DNA of 64,000 nucleotides, from NCBI GenBank assembly GCA_015143295.1, contig CM026574.1:14634938-14698937 (forward strand), given 5' to 3'. Shown here one piece after another: positions 23,526-34,184 of the stretch (the stretch's first letter is position 1; every line of letters starts with the position of its first letter). The notes under the pieces are model-generated. The model saw only the letters and a program-made list of their open reading frames with translations. It did not search any database and was not told the origin of the DNA. The translations under genes were made by a program, and so were the position numbers. Origin of the DNA: Tetracentron sinense (lineage: Eukaryota; Streptophyta; Magnoliopsida; Trochodendrales; Trochodendraceae).

Positions 23526-23786
23526 TGTATCAAAAATAACTTAACAAATCACAGAATAAAAAAGAAATACCTGTAAGATATCAATCAAACAGCCAGAGAC
23601 ACAACGAAAGTGTCAAACAACGTTGCCGAACACACCGGCAGCCCCAAAACCAGTAAAACACACTGAAAGACCCTTAGTTCATAACGAAACTAAGGAAGTA
23701 CCCCAATGGGGTCAAACAGAGGAGAGAGATTCCCTCCTTAAGGTGGCCGCAACCCTCCCTAGGGTTTTTAAGGGCTGAGCGAGGAG

Positions 23787-24621
23787 TAGGGTGTCAAAGG
23801 GCCGGGTTGGGGTAGGGCCGGGGTCAACCCTAGCCCAATCAACCCCGGCCCTTGAAGGGCTAGGGCCGGGCTAGGGGGCCAAGCCGGGCCGGCCAAAGGG
23901 CCGGAAGAAAGAGCGGAATTTTTTTTTTTCATCTAAGATAATAAATTTTTTTTTACTACACCGACTGTCAACCTTACATGGAAATAGATACCCTCCTCTT
24001 TTATTCGGGTTTGGGATCAACATTGCAATAAAAAGAGCAATGACAGAGTTAAAAAAAAAATTTCCTTATCAGTGACAGTCATGCATAATAAACCAAAACA
24101 TAGTATAGGTAAACAAGTAGAATAATAAAACTATATAGAACAAAATTGAAAATATGTTTAAATATAAAACTGAAAGTAGAGAGTAAGATATGATAGAGAG
24201 AGAGAGATGATCAATGAAGAGCCGAAGTGGTATGTGGCCTGTGCGATTGAAGTTGAAGAATGAAGAGGCAAAGTCTTAGAATGTGAATACAAGTTAGGGT
24301 TTGGTCTGTGTTAGGTTGGTTTTTATAAAGTCTTTAGTTGGCGCAATTACAAACATAACCCTACTTTCATAAGGTTAATGAAAGGTTAAAGGGAGCATAT
24401 TAGTAAAATTATTAAAAAATATTTATCTTAAGATAAAGTAGGGCCGGGCCGGGCCAGGAAGGGCCGGACAGGGGGAGCCCTAGCCCGGCCCTAGAGAACA
24501 AGGGCTTCCAATTTCTTGGCCCTACCCGGCCCAAGGGCTGGGGTAGGGCCGGGCTTTGGAGGGTTTTGGAGGGCCGGGCCGGGCCGGGTACCCTTCTATA
24601 TGGGCTTTTTTGACAGCCTTA
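23787..24621. mobile_element. hAT-type non-autonomous element in the copia leader
   Basis: An 835 bp insertion flanked by a perfect 8 bp duplication GCGAGGAG (23779-23786 and 24622-24629). The ends TAGGGTGTCAAA and TTTGACAGCCTTA form imperfect inverted repeats of the plant hAT type. The subterminal regions are packed with GGGCCGGG motifs on both sides (23800-23905 and 24440-24590), while the centre is A/T-rich. No transposase was seen. It interrupts the untranslated leader between the primer binding site and gag. Confidence 0.85.
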
Positions 24622-24704
24622 GCGAGGAGAGAGGAGGGGAGGAGAGAGAGGTGCGGCGGTGGTCTAGATGGGAGAAAAGAAGTTGTGCCTAGTTTGCAAA
24701 CCTT

Positions 24705-24716
24705 GCTCTGATACCA
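24705..24716 (-). promoter_or_regulatory. Primer binding site, initiator tRNA-Met
   Basis: The minus strand reads TGGTATCAGAGC, the standard primer site of plant copia elements, with no spacer to the LTR end. Confidence 0.95.
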
Positions 24717-24867
24717 AAAAGGTTTTTGTAATTGGCTTACTCAATTGAGAGCCTGAGTTGCTACTATATATATTCACAAGAGTATCTACATATTTGGAAA
24801 GAGAATAACAATAAAATATAAATCCCAAAACATAAGCCCCAAGAGTGCATAAATATGTTTCCCAACA
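24717..24867 (-). repeat. 5' LTR (151 bp)
   Basis: It aligns to 19105-19263 with one substitution (C for T at about 24764) and one 8 bp gap. Very short LTRs are unusual for a full-length coding copia element but occur. Confidence 0.95.
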
Positions 24868-25115
24868 TAACCAAAGTTTAAAAAAATTTAATTTTCTTTT
24901 CTAAAAACCAAGGATAAGTGGGTGAATCTTAACCACAGTTGGAGTCCAACTACGCCATTGAGGTTGCCACGTGTCACTTTGACATTGCTTAACTATGGTT
25001 AAGATTAACTTACCCCTAAAGTTCACCCACCTATTCTTGGTTTTTAGAAAAAAAAATTAATTTTGTAAACCCCGGTTAAAATTCAATGGCGACCCCATGT
25101 GGCGTAACCGACAGT

Positions 25116-25794
25116 AGAGAATTTCAACACTACCACTTTATAGATGGGTTGTGATACTTTGCATGCCTGCGTCCTGCCGCGTGCGCACCTAAAACCCACC
25201 ATATACCCCTTCTCTATCTCTTAATCGTGGTTAAACTTAACTAATGTAAAGTTAATAATATTTTTCTAAAAACCAAGGTTAATGGATAAAACCCTAGGTG
25301 TGAGTGACTCTTGACCACAATTTATGAGTGTTAAAAGGGACACGTGGCATCCCGTGAAGGCATGTAATCATCCATTTTCCCTTTCTTAATCTTGGTTAAG
25401 CTTAACCAATGTAAAGTTAATGTTTTTTAATAGTTTATTCTAAAAACCAAGGTTAGCTAGATAGATGAACCCTAGGGGTGAGTGAATCTTAATCGCAGTT
25501 TATAGGTGTTAAGGGACATGTGGCATCCCGGGGAGGCATGCGATCATTCGTTTCCATTCTTAATCGTGGTTAAGGTTAACTAATGTAAAGTTAATATTTT
25601 TTATATATTATTTTTAAAAACCAAGGATAGATAGATGAACCCTAGTGGTGAGTGAATCTTAACCACAGTTTATGGGTGTTAAAAGAGGCACGTGAAATGC
25701 CTGGAGGCATGCGATCATCAATTCCTTTCTTAATCATGGTTAAACTCAACTAATATCAAGCAAACCACTCAATCATGCTTTTCTCTTATATAAA
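25116..25794. repeat. About 170 bp tandem repeat, 3.3 copies, FB-related
   Basis: The word TTAATCxTGGTTAA recurs at 25221, 25386, 25560 and 25730 (periods 165, 174 and 170). Each unit also holds TAATGTAAAGTTAAT, AAAAACCAAGG, AACCCTAG, GTGAATCTTAA, GGGACAxGTGGCATCCC and GGCATGxxATCAT. These words are FB-family arms, so the array looks like a foldback unit that amplified in tandem. Confidence 0.8.
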
Positions 25795-26177
25795 CTAGTG
25801 GGTGGCACGTGCGATGCACGTGAGAGCGAGGGGAAGGAGTTAACCATAGTTAATAAGAGTTAAAAGGGACATGTGTTAACCTGCGGGTGCGATTGAACTC
25901 GCTAATGGCACGTGCGATGCACGTGAGAATGAGTGGAAGGAGTTAACCATAGTTAATAGGAGTTAAAAGGGACACATGTTAACCCACGGGTGTGATTGAA
26001 CTCTCCTCGAATTCAATAGCGATTGGCTGTGATTCCAAATAGATAGATGAGCAAGTGTTAGTTTGGGAATTAAAGTAAAACATTAAATCAAAGGCAAGGG
26101 TATGTTTTTATATAAGGGTAGTTTGGGAATTTCGGAAAAATCATCTACGCATGCCTCTCACATTATAATAGTAAAGA
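25795..26177 (-). mobile_element. Short non-autonomous Helitron with duplicated 3' end
   Basis: On the minus strand it starts TCTTTACTATTATAATG (26177 side). It ends with the hairpin CACGTGC-ATC-GCACGTG, 11 bases before CTAG at 25795-25798, inserted between A and T. The 3' terminal block including the hairpin is present twice, with a period of about 103 bp (25804 and 25907). No coding sequence was found. Confidence 0.8.
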
Positions 26178-26407
26178 TATAACAGTAAAGATGGTTATGA
26201 GAAGGGTAGTTCGGGAATTACCAAAAAAATATGTTACGTTTTAAAGGAGCTAAATATTTAAAAGAGTGAGGAGTAGTATGGTGTTAAGCAAAACACTCAA
26301 TCCCATTTTTTTTTTTTCTTACGTATATGATTATGATAAGGGTAATTTGGAAATTACTAAACAATCAAGCTACCTTTTTAACTCTGATATTCTCATTATA
26401 TTACTAA
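26178..26407 (-). mobile_element. Helitron 5'-end fragment
   Basis: The words GTAGTATGG..TTAAGCAAAACA, GGGTAATTTGGAAATTAC and a final CTCATTATATTACTA match the 5' half of the neighbouring Helitrons. No hairpin or CTRR end is present, so this is a partial copy joined to the next element. Confidence 0.5.
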
Positions 26408-27623
26408 CTAGTAGGCGGCAAGTACGATGCACAGTGACACAGAGGAAGGGGAGAGAGACTTGGAAGAGGGACCCTAGTGAGGGCATTTCAAGAAAAAAAT
26501 TAGAAATATTTTAGGTATAGAAACTTGAGGGACATTTTCGATAGAAAAAATTGCGAGGGATACGTTGCTTATAGAAATATGACGTAAGGACATTTTAAGA
26601 ATTCCAAAAAACTTTAGAGACATTTTGGTTATAGAAAAGAAAGTGGGCGAGCAGGGCCTTGCAGAGACGTTCTTCTTTCAGAACGCTTTGACATGAGAGC
26701 GAGAAGTTTGGTTGTGCCACTGAGGTTGCCATATGTCCCTTTTAGCATTCCTAAATTGTGCTTAAGATTCACCCACTCCTAGGGTTCACCTACTTATCCT
26801 TGGTTTTTAAAAATTAAGAAATAAGAATTTTTTTAACCCTACGAGTTAGTGAATTTTAACCATGATTCTTAAAAATAATAATATTTTTTTTCTAAAAACT
26901 AAGAATAAGTGGGTGAACCTTAGGGGTGGGTGAATCTTAACCACTGTTGGAGTCCGGTTGCACTTTTAAGGTTACCATGTGTCTCTTTTGACACCCCTTA
27001 ACTGTGGTTAAGATTCATCTACCCCTAGAGTTCACTCATCTATCCTTGGTTTTTAGGAAAAAAAAATTTGTTTTTTGGAATCCTAGTTAAAATTCACTAA
27101 TTCCTATGATTAATTTTTTTTTCATATTTTTTTTATAAAATCCAAGAATAAGTGGGTGAACTCTAGGGATGGGGTGAATCTTAACTACAATTAGAGTGTT
27201 AAAATGGACACATGGTGACCTTAGTGGCGTAATCGGACTCCAAGGAGTCTGGTTATAACTGTAGAAAATTTCAAGCCTAATAAATAGATAAGTAAGAGGT
27301 AGTACGAGAACTAATCAAATATATCAAGTGATTGTCTTATGTAATGACTATAATAAAGGTAGTTTGAGAATTCTGAAAAAAAATCATTTACGTTTAAGGG
27401 GGATTCTTATCATCATATTTAAGATAAAAGAAGAATAAAAAGATAACAAGATGAGATACGAGCAAAAAGGATAGTTTTTGAATTACAGAGATTTAATCAA
27501 TGTTTTGAATAGGGAACATTCTCTTTATATTAGTCAAGAGCAAATGATAGTTTTAAAATTACAAAAGATTTATTCAATGTTTTGAACATGGGGCATCCTC
27601 TTTATATTAGTATATTAGTAAGA
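26408..27623 (-). mobile_element. Non-autonomous Helitron with two FB modules and duplicated 5' end
   Basis: CTAG at 26408-26411 follows host A. A hairpin region (GTACGATGCAC) comes next, then GAGAGAGACTTGGAAGAG and ACTTGAGGGACATTTTCG, as in the 14596 copy. Two FB modules (26710-26955 and 26955-27260) abut at GGAGTCCGGTTGC. The 5'-terminal segment is present twice in tandem (about 27459-27534 and 27535-27610), each ending CTCTTTATATTAGT. The exact 5' terminus is TC at about 27623. Confidence 0.65.
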
Positions 27624-27742
27624 TAGATATGTAGCATCAATGTACCTTACTCTAGCATTAGACATGGTATATGTTAGAGTACAGTACTTGCTTATTCTAC
27701 ATTAAGTACACGTTATGTCAATTATATATAGAAATGGGCCTC

Positions 27743-28014
27743 GGATTGTCCCTGGTGAAGCCAGAAACTCCTCTCGGGGTTCCATACATTGTGCGACAGT
27801 TCTCGTAAAAATGGGGAGAAGTCATTTTGTTTTCTCTCCATGATTTTGACTTCTCCCCATTTGATATCTCTCCCCCTTATTCTTACATACTTATCGCCAC
27901 ATGTCTTATTATGCGTGGGGAAGTCAAAATTACTGGCTCATGATTTTGACTTCTCCACCACTTCTCCCCTATTCTATGGAACCCCGAGACAAGCCCTTTC
28001 GCCAGAGACAATCC
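27743..28014. mobile_element. MITE with about 45 bp terminal inverted repeats
   Basis: The left end GGATTGTCCCTGGTGAAGCC pairs with the right end CTTTCGCCAGAGACAATCC. Inner blocks CTCGGGGTTCCATA and TATGGAACCCCGAG also pair. The centre repeats ATTTTGACTTCTCC. The length of the inverted repeats suggests a Mutator-like origin, but a 9 bp duplication was not seen. Confidence 0.6.
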
Positions 28015-28524
28015 AAAGCCATAGAAATGATATACCAAAGTATCAAACTGTTCAATGAAGTCACCTGCCTGCTTGTGCCCGTAGCGTTTGTGTACTTTTC
28101 ATGAGATTGGTCACAAATCCATTTCCCTTACGGGCGCGGTTGATATGGTCACTATTTAAGACTGACTTCCCTTGCTCGACCCTCTAACCTACTAAACAAC
28201 ACTAACTAAGGTTGCGGTAAGAGACACAAAATAGAAGGTTGCGGTAAGAGACACAAAATAGAAAAATGAAGCCACCCTTAGATGGGTTATATCATAAAAT
28301 CCGTCCAAATAGTCTTAACCACATTAATAGTTCAAACCCCTACCATACAATAACAAAAGAGCAAAGGAAAACATTAAAAGAAAAATAATAATTTAAATTG
28401 TAGTTGAAACCCTTACCATACAATAACAAAAAAATTAGAGATGTAAATAATTTTTTTTTTCAAAGTTAGTTGTTCCATTGATTTTAAAGTAAAAGAAAGA
28501 AAACATTTATTTTTTTTATACTTA
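28015..28524. other. Intergenic
   Basis: A 27 bp word (AGGTTGCGGTAAGAGACACA) is repeated in tandem at 28210-28260. Otherwise no feature is recognised. Confidence 0.3.
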
Positions 28525-28808
28525 CTAGTAGGTGGCATGTGCGATGTACGTGAGAGCAAAGGGAAAGAGTTAACCACAGTTAATAGGAGTTAAAAGGGAC
28601 ACGTGTTAACCTGCGGGTGCGATTGAACTCTACCCGAGTTCAATTGCTATTGACTGTAATTTTATTAGTTAAATATATAGATAGATAAATGAGGGTAGTT
28701 TGGGAATTAAAGTAAAAAATTAAATTAAAGTTTTGTTTTATATAAGGGTAGTTTAGGAATTTTGGAAAATTCAGGCTATGCTTGCCTCTCCCATTATAAT
28801 AGTAAAGA
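28525..28808 (-). mobile_element. Short non-autonomous Helitron, 284 bp
   Basis: The minus strand begins TCTTTACTATTATAATGGG and ends with a hairpin region (ACGTACATCGCACATG) then CCACCTACTAG. The insertion lies between A (28524) and T (28809). It is the cleanest single copy of the family at 25795. It has no coding sequence. Confidence 0.8.
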
Positions 28809-30639
28809 TGAGGCATGCTCCTAAAAAACTGTAACTAAGGAATAATTTTGAATAATTTTTTTATTTTTGATAATCAAATAATTGAATGACAAACTTCACA
28901 CTAAACTATATCCTCAATTGTATAATGTGTACACATGCATATATTTCCATGCACCGGATCTTTCCCCTATGCCTCTAGCAAAAATCCTCTAAGATGCACA
29001 AAGTGGAAAAAGAAAGGCAATGGAAAGAGAATGAAAAAGAAACAAACAAATTTTTTTAATGTTTTTAATGTAAGAATGTTTTGAATCTTGGATTTTGCTA
29101 GCTCCACTCTCCTCTATATTACTCTGTTATTTTCATGCAAAAAGACAAGGATTTTGTTATGAACCCCACAAGAATTGACACAAAATTATTGTTTTTGTTT
29201 TTAATGGCGAGGGCAGAGTGCAATAGGAAGAGAGTGGGACTAGCATTCCCCTTAGGTTTTGTTTGTTTTCCCGAGAAGGCTTCCAAGAAAAGAAAAGAAG
29301 ATAAAATAAGATTTTAAATATGAAGCTGGGCTCTGCTTCATGGCTTTTGAGCATAGTTTCTCTTTTCATGTAAAATTGGTGACAATCTTGTAATTATGGA
29401 GAGAAACACGCATGCTCGTAAGAAATTGCCACTGCATCTTTCAATGATTATGTGGCTGCCACCATCTACGAGTTAGAAAAGGGAGCTCCGCTCTAACGCA
29501 ATGAAGCAATGCTCTGCTTCATATTTGATCTCATAAAAGAAAAGAGAAAAAAAAATCATTTTTCTTCTGTGTGTTTAGATTATCTAGAAAATTTTTCCTA
29601 ATTTTCTTTTTGCAGTTATTCTTTTGGGAGGAGCTAACTCTTTCATTCCTCTAGTCTTCCATATACACAAACGACAATCTCCCAATGCTTCTATTAAGGA
29701 ACATAGGATGGTGTTAGCTTAGCAACAGGGCTGTAGTCATTTCATAACCATTAGTGCACCCGTTCATAACCAATCATTAAGCGTCATCCTTTGCCAGAGT
29801 TTTTGAAAGTCAGGATCGCTCTAGCAGGTAGTTACAATAGTTAAATTCGTATAGACCAATTAATCCTAGCCTTCCAGAACTCATGACCATAGGGAAGAAT
29901 ACAAACGATTTGCTTCCTTCTATTCAATTACACATGAGAAAGTATGAAAGTTCTTACGAAGTCACTTAGTTAACCTATAATGTGAATATTTATTTTAAAT
30001 TCACTTTAATAAGAGGGTTAAAAGGGAATTATAAAAAATTAAAAAGAGTCATTGTTCCTATTTTATCGCAAATATACCTTAAAGGACATCTAAAAAAGCA
30101 ATCAAATTCAAGAAATGATAACATGGTAGAGAAACCTATTTTTATTGGGAGATTACTTTTTCTTGCAATCTAAATGCAAGAAAAACAACTTTTACAACAA
30201 AAAAAAGTTGCTTTTCATACCATTTTTTTTCGGAATCCAAATGTAGGCTTAGTGTCTTATATGACATATTTACTACCAAAAAATTCTCTTTCTTGTTACA
30301 CCTACCCGAGCATTCCACGTCTTTTTTTTTTCCTTACGAAAAACCTTTAGGATTTTTTGTGAAAAAACCTCTCATCAATTAAACTACTTGTACCCCTTTG
30401 CCTTTTGTGATTTTCTGTTATGCCCTCATTTGACTTTTAAATCTCTTACAAATCCACCCTTCCATCCATAACTTAGTTAATGGGTGTTATTTTTATTTTT
30501 TTTATGAAATGACTATTTAAACTATTTTTTTAATTAAGGAGATTTGTAAAAACTTATTTATCCTGTAATTATAATTAATTCAAAGAGATTTGTAGCATCC
30601 TTACTCATAAATCGGTTGTTGGCTTTTTGAGCAAAATCA
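28809..30639. other. Intergenic, no gene seen
   Basis: The words GAAGC..TCTGCTTCAT occur three times (29320-29345, 29500-29525), and purine-rich and T-rich runs are scattered. Open frames up to 70 codons (29135-29369) lack domains and overlap on both strands. Nothing else is supported. Confidence 0.35.
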
Positions 30640-30870
30640 TAGTATTAAGATTCACTCACCCTTAGGGTTAAATTAATCTAACCTTAATTGTTAGAAAAAA
30701 TATTTTTTAAAAAATAATCACATGAGTGAGTGAATCATAACCAAGGTTAGTTTTTTACAAACATTTTTTCCCCCAAAAACCAAGATTAAATAATTTGAAC
30801 CTAGGGGTGAATAAATCTTAACCACATATAATGGGTGTCAAAGAGGACATGTGTTGAGTTGGAGGTGTGC
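30640..30870. repeat. FB foldback copy, degraded
   Basis: The left arm TTAAGATTCACTCACCCTTA and the right arm GGGGTGAATAAATCTTAACC flank an A/T centre. The outer block GGGTGTCAAAGAGGACATGT matches the family. The left outer arm is missing. Confidence 0.65.
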
Positions 30871-31559
30871 ACCTACCGACCAACAGAATGCACGCATCCA
30901 TGTTATCATCTCCTTCTTAGTTAAACACCTTTCCATCCATTAACTGTGGTCAAACCATCAATTTACTTGTAATTTCATTGATTAGGACTATGTGTTTTGA
31001 AAGAAACTCGAAGCTTCTCTCCGGCCCATACACTTTCATGAGCTTGGATCTTAGGTGTGGAGTTCCAAGCACTTCTCTTGTGAAAAGTTTTTATGAATCC
31101 CTTTGTAATAAAAAAAGGCTAAAATGGTTATTTCAAAAAAAAAATTTACCACTCCTTAACTAAGGTATGTATGGAAGGGTGGATTTGCACAAGATTCAAA
31201 AGTTAGTGGACCATAATACATAAGGTATGTAAGAGGGTACTTACAAATAATTAAAAATTAAGATAGGTTTTTTTCACACAAAAAACCCAACTTTTTATAC
31301 CACTTAAAAAAAAAAAAAAAAGATTTTAGTTAATGTACACATCTAACTAGTGAGTGCAAGGGTTAAGTTAGTTACCGTCGTTTCTTATGGCTAAAGACGT
31401 CTCACAGTGTTGCTAGCTAGTAATAATTACATGAGTAATGCTAGCTCCAGATGCAAAGTTCCAAACTCTCTCGAATAAATAAATTAAATTTGTGTTGTTA
31501 TTGTAACCGACTACCTTTATAACCGGTTAAAACAGTAGCTTTCTCAATTCTTTGAGGTT
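30871..31559. other. Intergenic
   Basis: AT-rich sequence with a poly(A) run (31305-31320). No gene or bounded repeat is recognised. Confidence 0.3.
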
Positions 31560-32651
31560 GATTTTTTTTGGTTAAAGGAGATACAGATATCATTCACTCA
31601 TCAAGAAAAGACCCAGAGAAACTTCGTGACAGGCTCATAACAAAAACTGCTACTATTGGAGTGCCAGAAGGAGAATACATAAGGCCTATGCTCTGAAATA
31701 GAGCTTCACATGCCGCCTCATGCGCTTCCACATTTACATACGGTGGAATGAAATTAAAAACTAAACCCTCTAAAGAATTTCGAGCTAGTCGCCCCGGGAA
31801 GAGGTTTACACCCTCTAAAGAGAACTTCGCCTTGCCAATTTCGAGCCACCATTCCCACGCCAGTTGCCGCTCCATTAAGAAGTGTTGCATCGTCCACATT
31901 GAGCTTAATCCACTCTTTTTCCACCGGGGGGGTGTAAACCTGTCGGATTGGACCTTCAATAGCTGCAATATAAAGCTCCAATTCACCAATAATAGAGATG
32001 GGATCTGACTTGGATCCATTAAAAAGCACATCATTCCTAAGTTTCCATATGAACCAAAGAGTCACATATAATCGTCCTGCTCTCCACCGTTGGGATGTTT
32101 CATCCACTTCTCTCACCATTGGATGAAGGACAAGTTAGCAATAGGAGGGGACTTGATCGTGAGTTTGAACATGAACCAAATGTTCCTGGTACCCGAGCAC
32201 TCCAGGAATAGGTGAATAATGGTTTCGGGATGCATTTTACATAAGGGACATTCCTCTAAGACCCGCAATTTCTTCTTCTTTAGATTGGTCGTAACGGATT
32301 GGTTGTAACGGTCATTGCATTATGACAAAATCTCCACATAAATACTTGTAATTTTGGAGGAACATGAAGTTTCCATATTATCCGCCACTTGAAGCTCTCC
32401 GCCCCATGACTTGAACTCGTGGAGGCCGCTCAAAATCCCCAAGGACTGTTTAGCCAAGAAAGTAGCGGAGCTAACTTTAAACAACCTAGTCCAAGAGTTA
32501 TGCCATATGAGTTTGTCCTGAGATGGAAACACGCTCAAAGGCACCTTGATAATTTCAGTCCAACCCCACTGAGGCATAAGCTTTTCCAGCCGACTTAGGT
32601 CCGACTATTTGGTCTCTTCAATGACAAGATCAGAAACTAAAGTATCTTTAA

Positions 32652-32798
32652 GGCTATGTTTGGTTGCCGAGAAAATTGGGAAAAATATGGAAAAGAAAAG
32701 AAAATTTTGAATTTCTAATACAAATGTTGGTTGTGTATTATCTAATTTTCTTTTCTTTTCCATTTTTTCACTTATTTTCTCGACAACCAAACATAGGG
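32652..32798. mobile_element. Tourist-like MITE copy 1, 147 bp
   Basis: Ends GGCTATGTTTGGTTGCC and CGACAACCAAACATAGGG are inverted repeats. TAA is duplicated on both sides (32649-32651 and 32799-32801), as for PIF/Harbinger-derived Tourist MITEs. It is nested in the LINE. A second copy lies at 62609. Confidence 0.8.
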
Positions 32799-33954
32799 TA
32801 AGAGAAACTCCCGAGAGACGAATAGGTTTGAATTGAGGGAGAGATGGCACCCAAGGATCTTCCCCAACCCTAACATTCACTCCCGAACCAATTTACCAAC
32901 AGTAGCCCTTTTCCACAATATCCCTACCCACCAACAAACTCCTCCACACCCAAGAGGGACGAGATCCCTTCTTAGCTGCGAAAAAAGATGTACCAAGAAA
33001 ATAAATGGCTTTATAAACTCTAGCCCAAAGAGAATTTGGTTAGGAGAGTAAACGTCATCCCTGCTTCGCTAATAATCCAAGATTGAAAACTTGAAGATCA
33101 CGCAACCCCACCCTCCGTCTGATTTAGCTTGACATAGATTTATCCAACTTACCCAATAGATTTTTGTGTCTAAATCAGTACTCCACCAAAACCTTGCCGT
33201 AGCAAAGTTTATCTCCTTGATCCACCTTAGGGGAAATTTAAAGCAACTCATAGCATACACCAAAATAGCTTGCACAATAGTCTGGATCAAAATTCCCCTC
33301 CCTACTTGGTACAATAACTGCTCTTTCCAACCTTGCAGACGATTCAAAATTCTGGAAGTCCCAAATATTTTTGAGAAGTCGAAGGATTCTGGATATTAAA
33401 TATCCCTGCTATAATCCCACGAAACTGCCGAGGAGTGTTATCGCTAAAACACAGACCAAATTTACTTTGATTTACCTTTTGCCCTTGTGAGCGCGGGTTT
33501 CGGAGAAATCCTGGTTTGCATCTCACGGGGTGAGTTAAGAGTCGCCACTTATTCATTCGGAATGGATAAGTCCCCAAGGTTTGGATAAGGTCTTGGTCTG
33601 TGATCAGAGATCAGGGTAAGAGGTTCGGTTAAGTCCGGGGAAGGGGTTAGGCACCCCGGCACTTCCATTTTCCGTAGTTCCCTACTTGCTAGGGTTAAGC
33701 CAAATTAATCTCAGTTTTAATCAAATGCCTTAAGTATTTAAGATAATGCTAATCTAAGAAAGAGAAAACCCTAGACTAGGGTCGAACCCGGGTTGGGTTG
33801 CCTACGTACTCACATTGGGGTGAGATCAGACCGAGCGTAGTTCTGACACATGAGCCCGTGCCAAGGCTAGGGGTGTGTGTGTGTGCACCAAGGGTGGCTT
33901 AGGGTCTAGCCGGGAGGCTAGGGGTGGTTGACCGGGTTGGTCAAGTGCTTGGTA

Positions 33955-34140
33955 TTGGGCCCGGTAGGCCTAAGGTAAGTCCAATAGACTAGGGTTGGGC
34001 CCGGTAGGCCGAGGGTGAAGCCCGTTAGGCTAGTTTGGGTCCGGTAGGCCAAGGATGAGCCCCGTAGGCTAGGGTTTTGCCCGGTAGGCCGAGATTAGGC
34101 TCGGTAGGCCAAGGGGTGAGGCCCGGTAGGTCCAGGGTGT
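33955..34140. repeat. About 27 bp degenerate tandem repeat
   Basis: Seven or so copies of a unit around GCCCGGTAGGCCxAGGxT follow one another, with CGGTAGGCC or CGTAGGCT in each. It lies inside the solo LTR. Confidence 0.8.
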
Positions 34141-34184
34141 CTTAACCGAGGGTTAGGGTTGCTAACCGGGGTTAAGAAAGGTGA

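Larger units (their letters stand above)
19105..24867 (-). mobile_element. Complete Ty1/copia LTR retrotransposon (non-coding by mutation)
   Basis: A 5763 bp element on the minus strand with two short LTRs (19105-19263 and 24717-24867). The target duplication TAACC is perfect (19100-19104 and 24868-24872). The primer binding site TGGTATCAGAGC, complementary to plant initiator tRNA-Met, touches the 5' LTR. A TGAGGGGGAG polypurine tract touches the 3' LTR. Gene order gag, protease, integrase, reverse transcriptase, RNase H defines copia. A hAT-type element sits in the 5' leader. The LTRs differ by one T/C substitution and one 8 bp indel, so the insertion looks young, yet the polyprotein is broken in six places. 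Confidence 0.95.
18668..25115 (-). mobile_element. Helitron-like remnant with FB modules, split by the copia element
   Basis: The 3'-end hairpin region CATGCACGTGAGATATGG and the internal words GAGAGAGACCGGGG, ACTTGAGGGACATTTTGG match the Helitron at 14596. The FB module at 18960-19104 continues at 24868-24950 after the copia insertion. A second FB module follows at 24950-25110 and is truncated. The 5' end of the Helitron is not recognisable. Confidence 0.5.

Noticed and set aside
31748..33399. Plus-strand open frames of 70-90 codons
   Set aside because: Antisense of the LINE relic, whose minus-strand frames carry recognisable domains.
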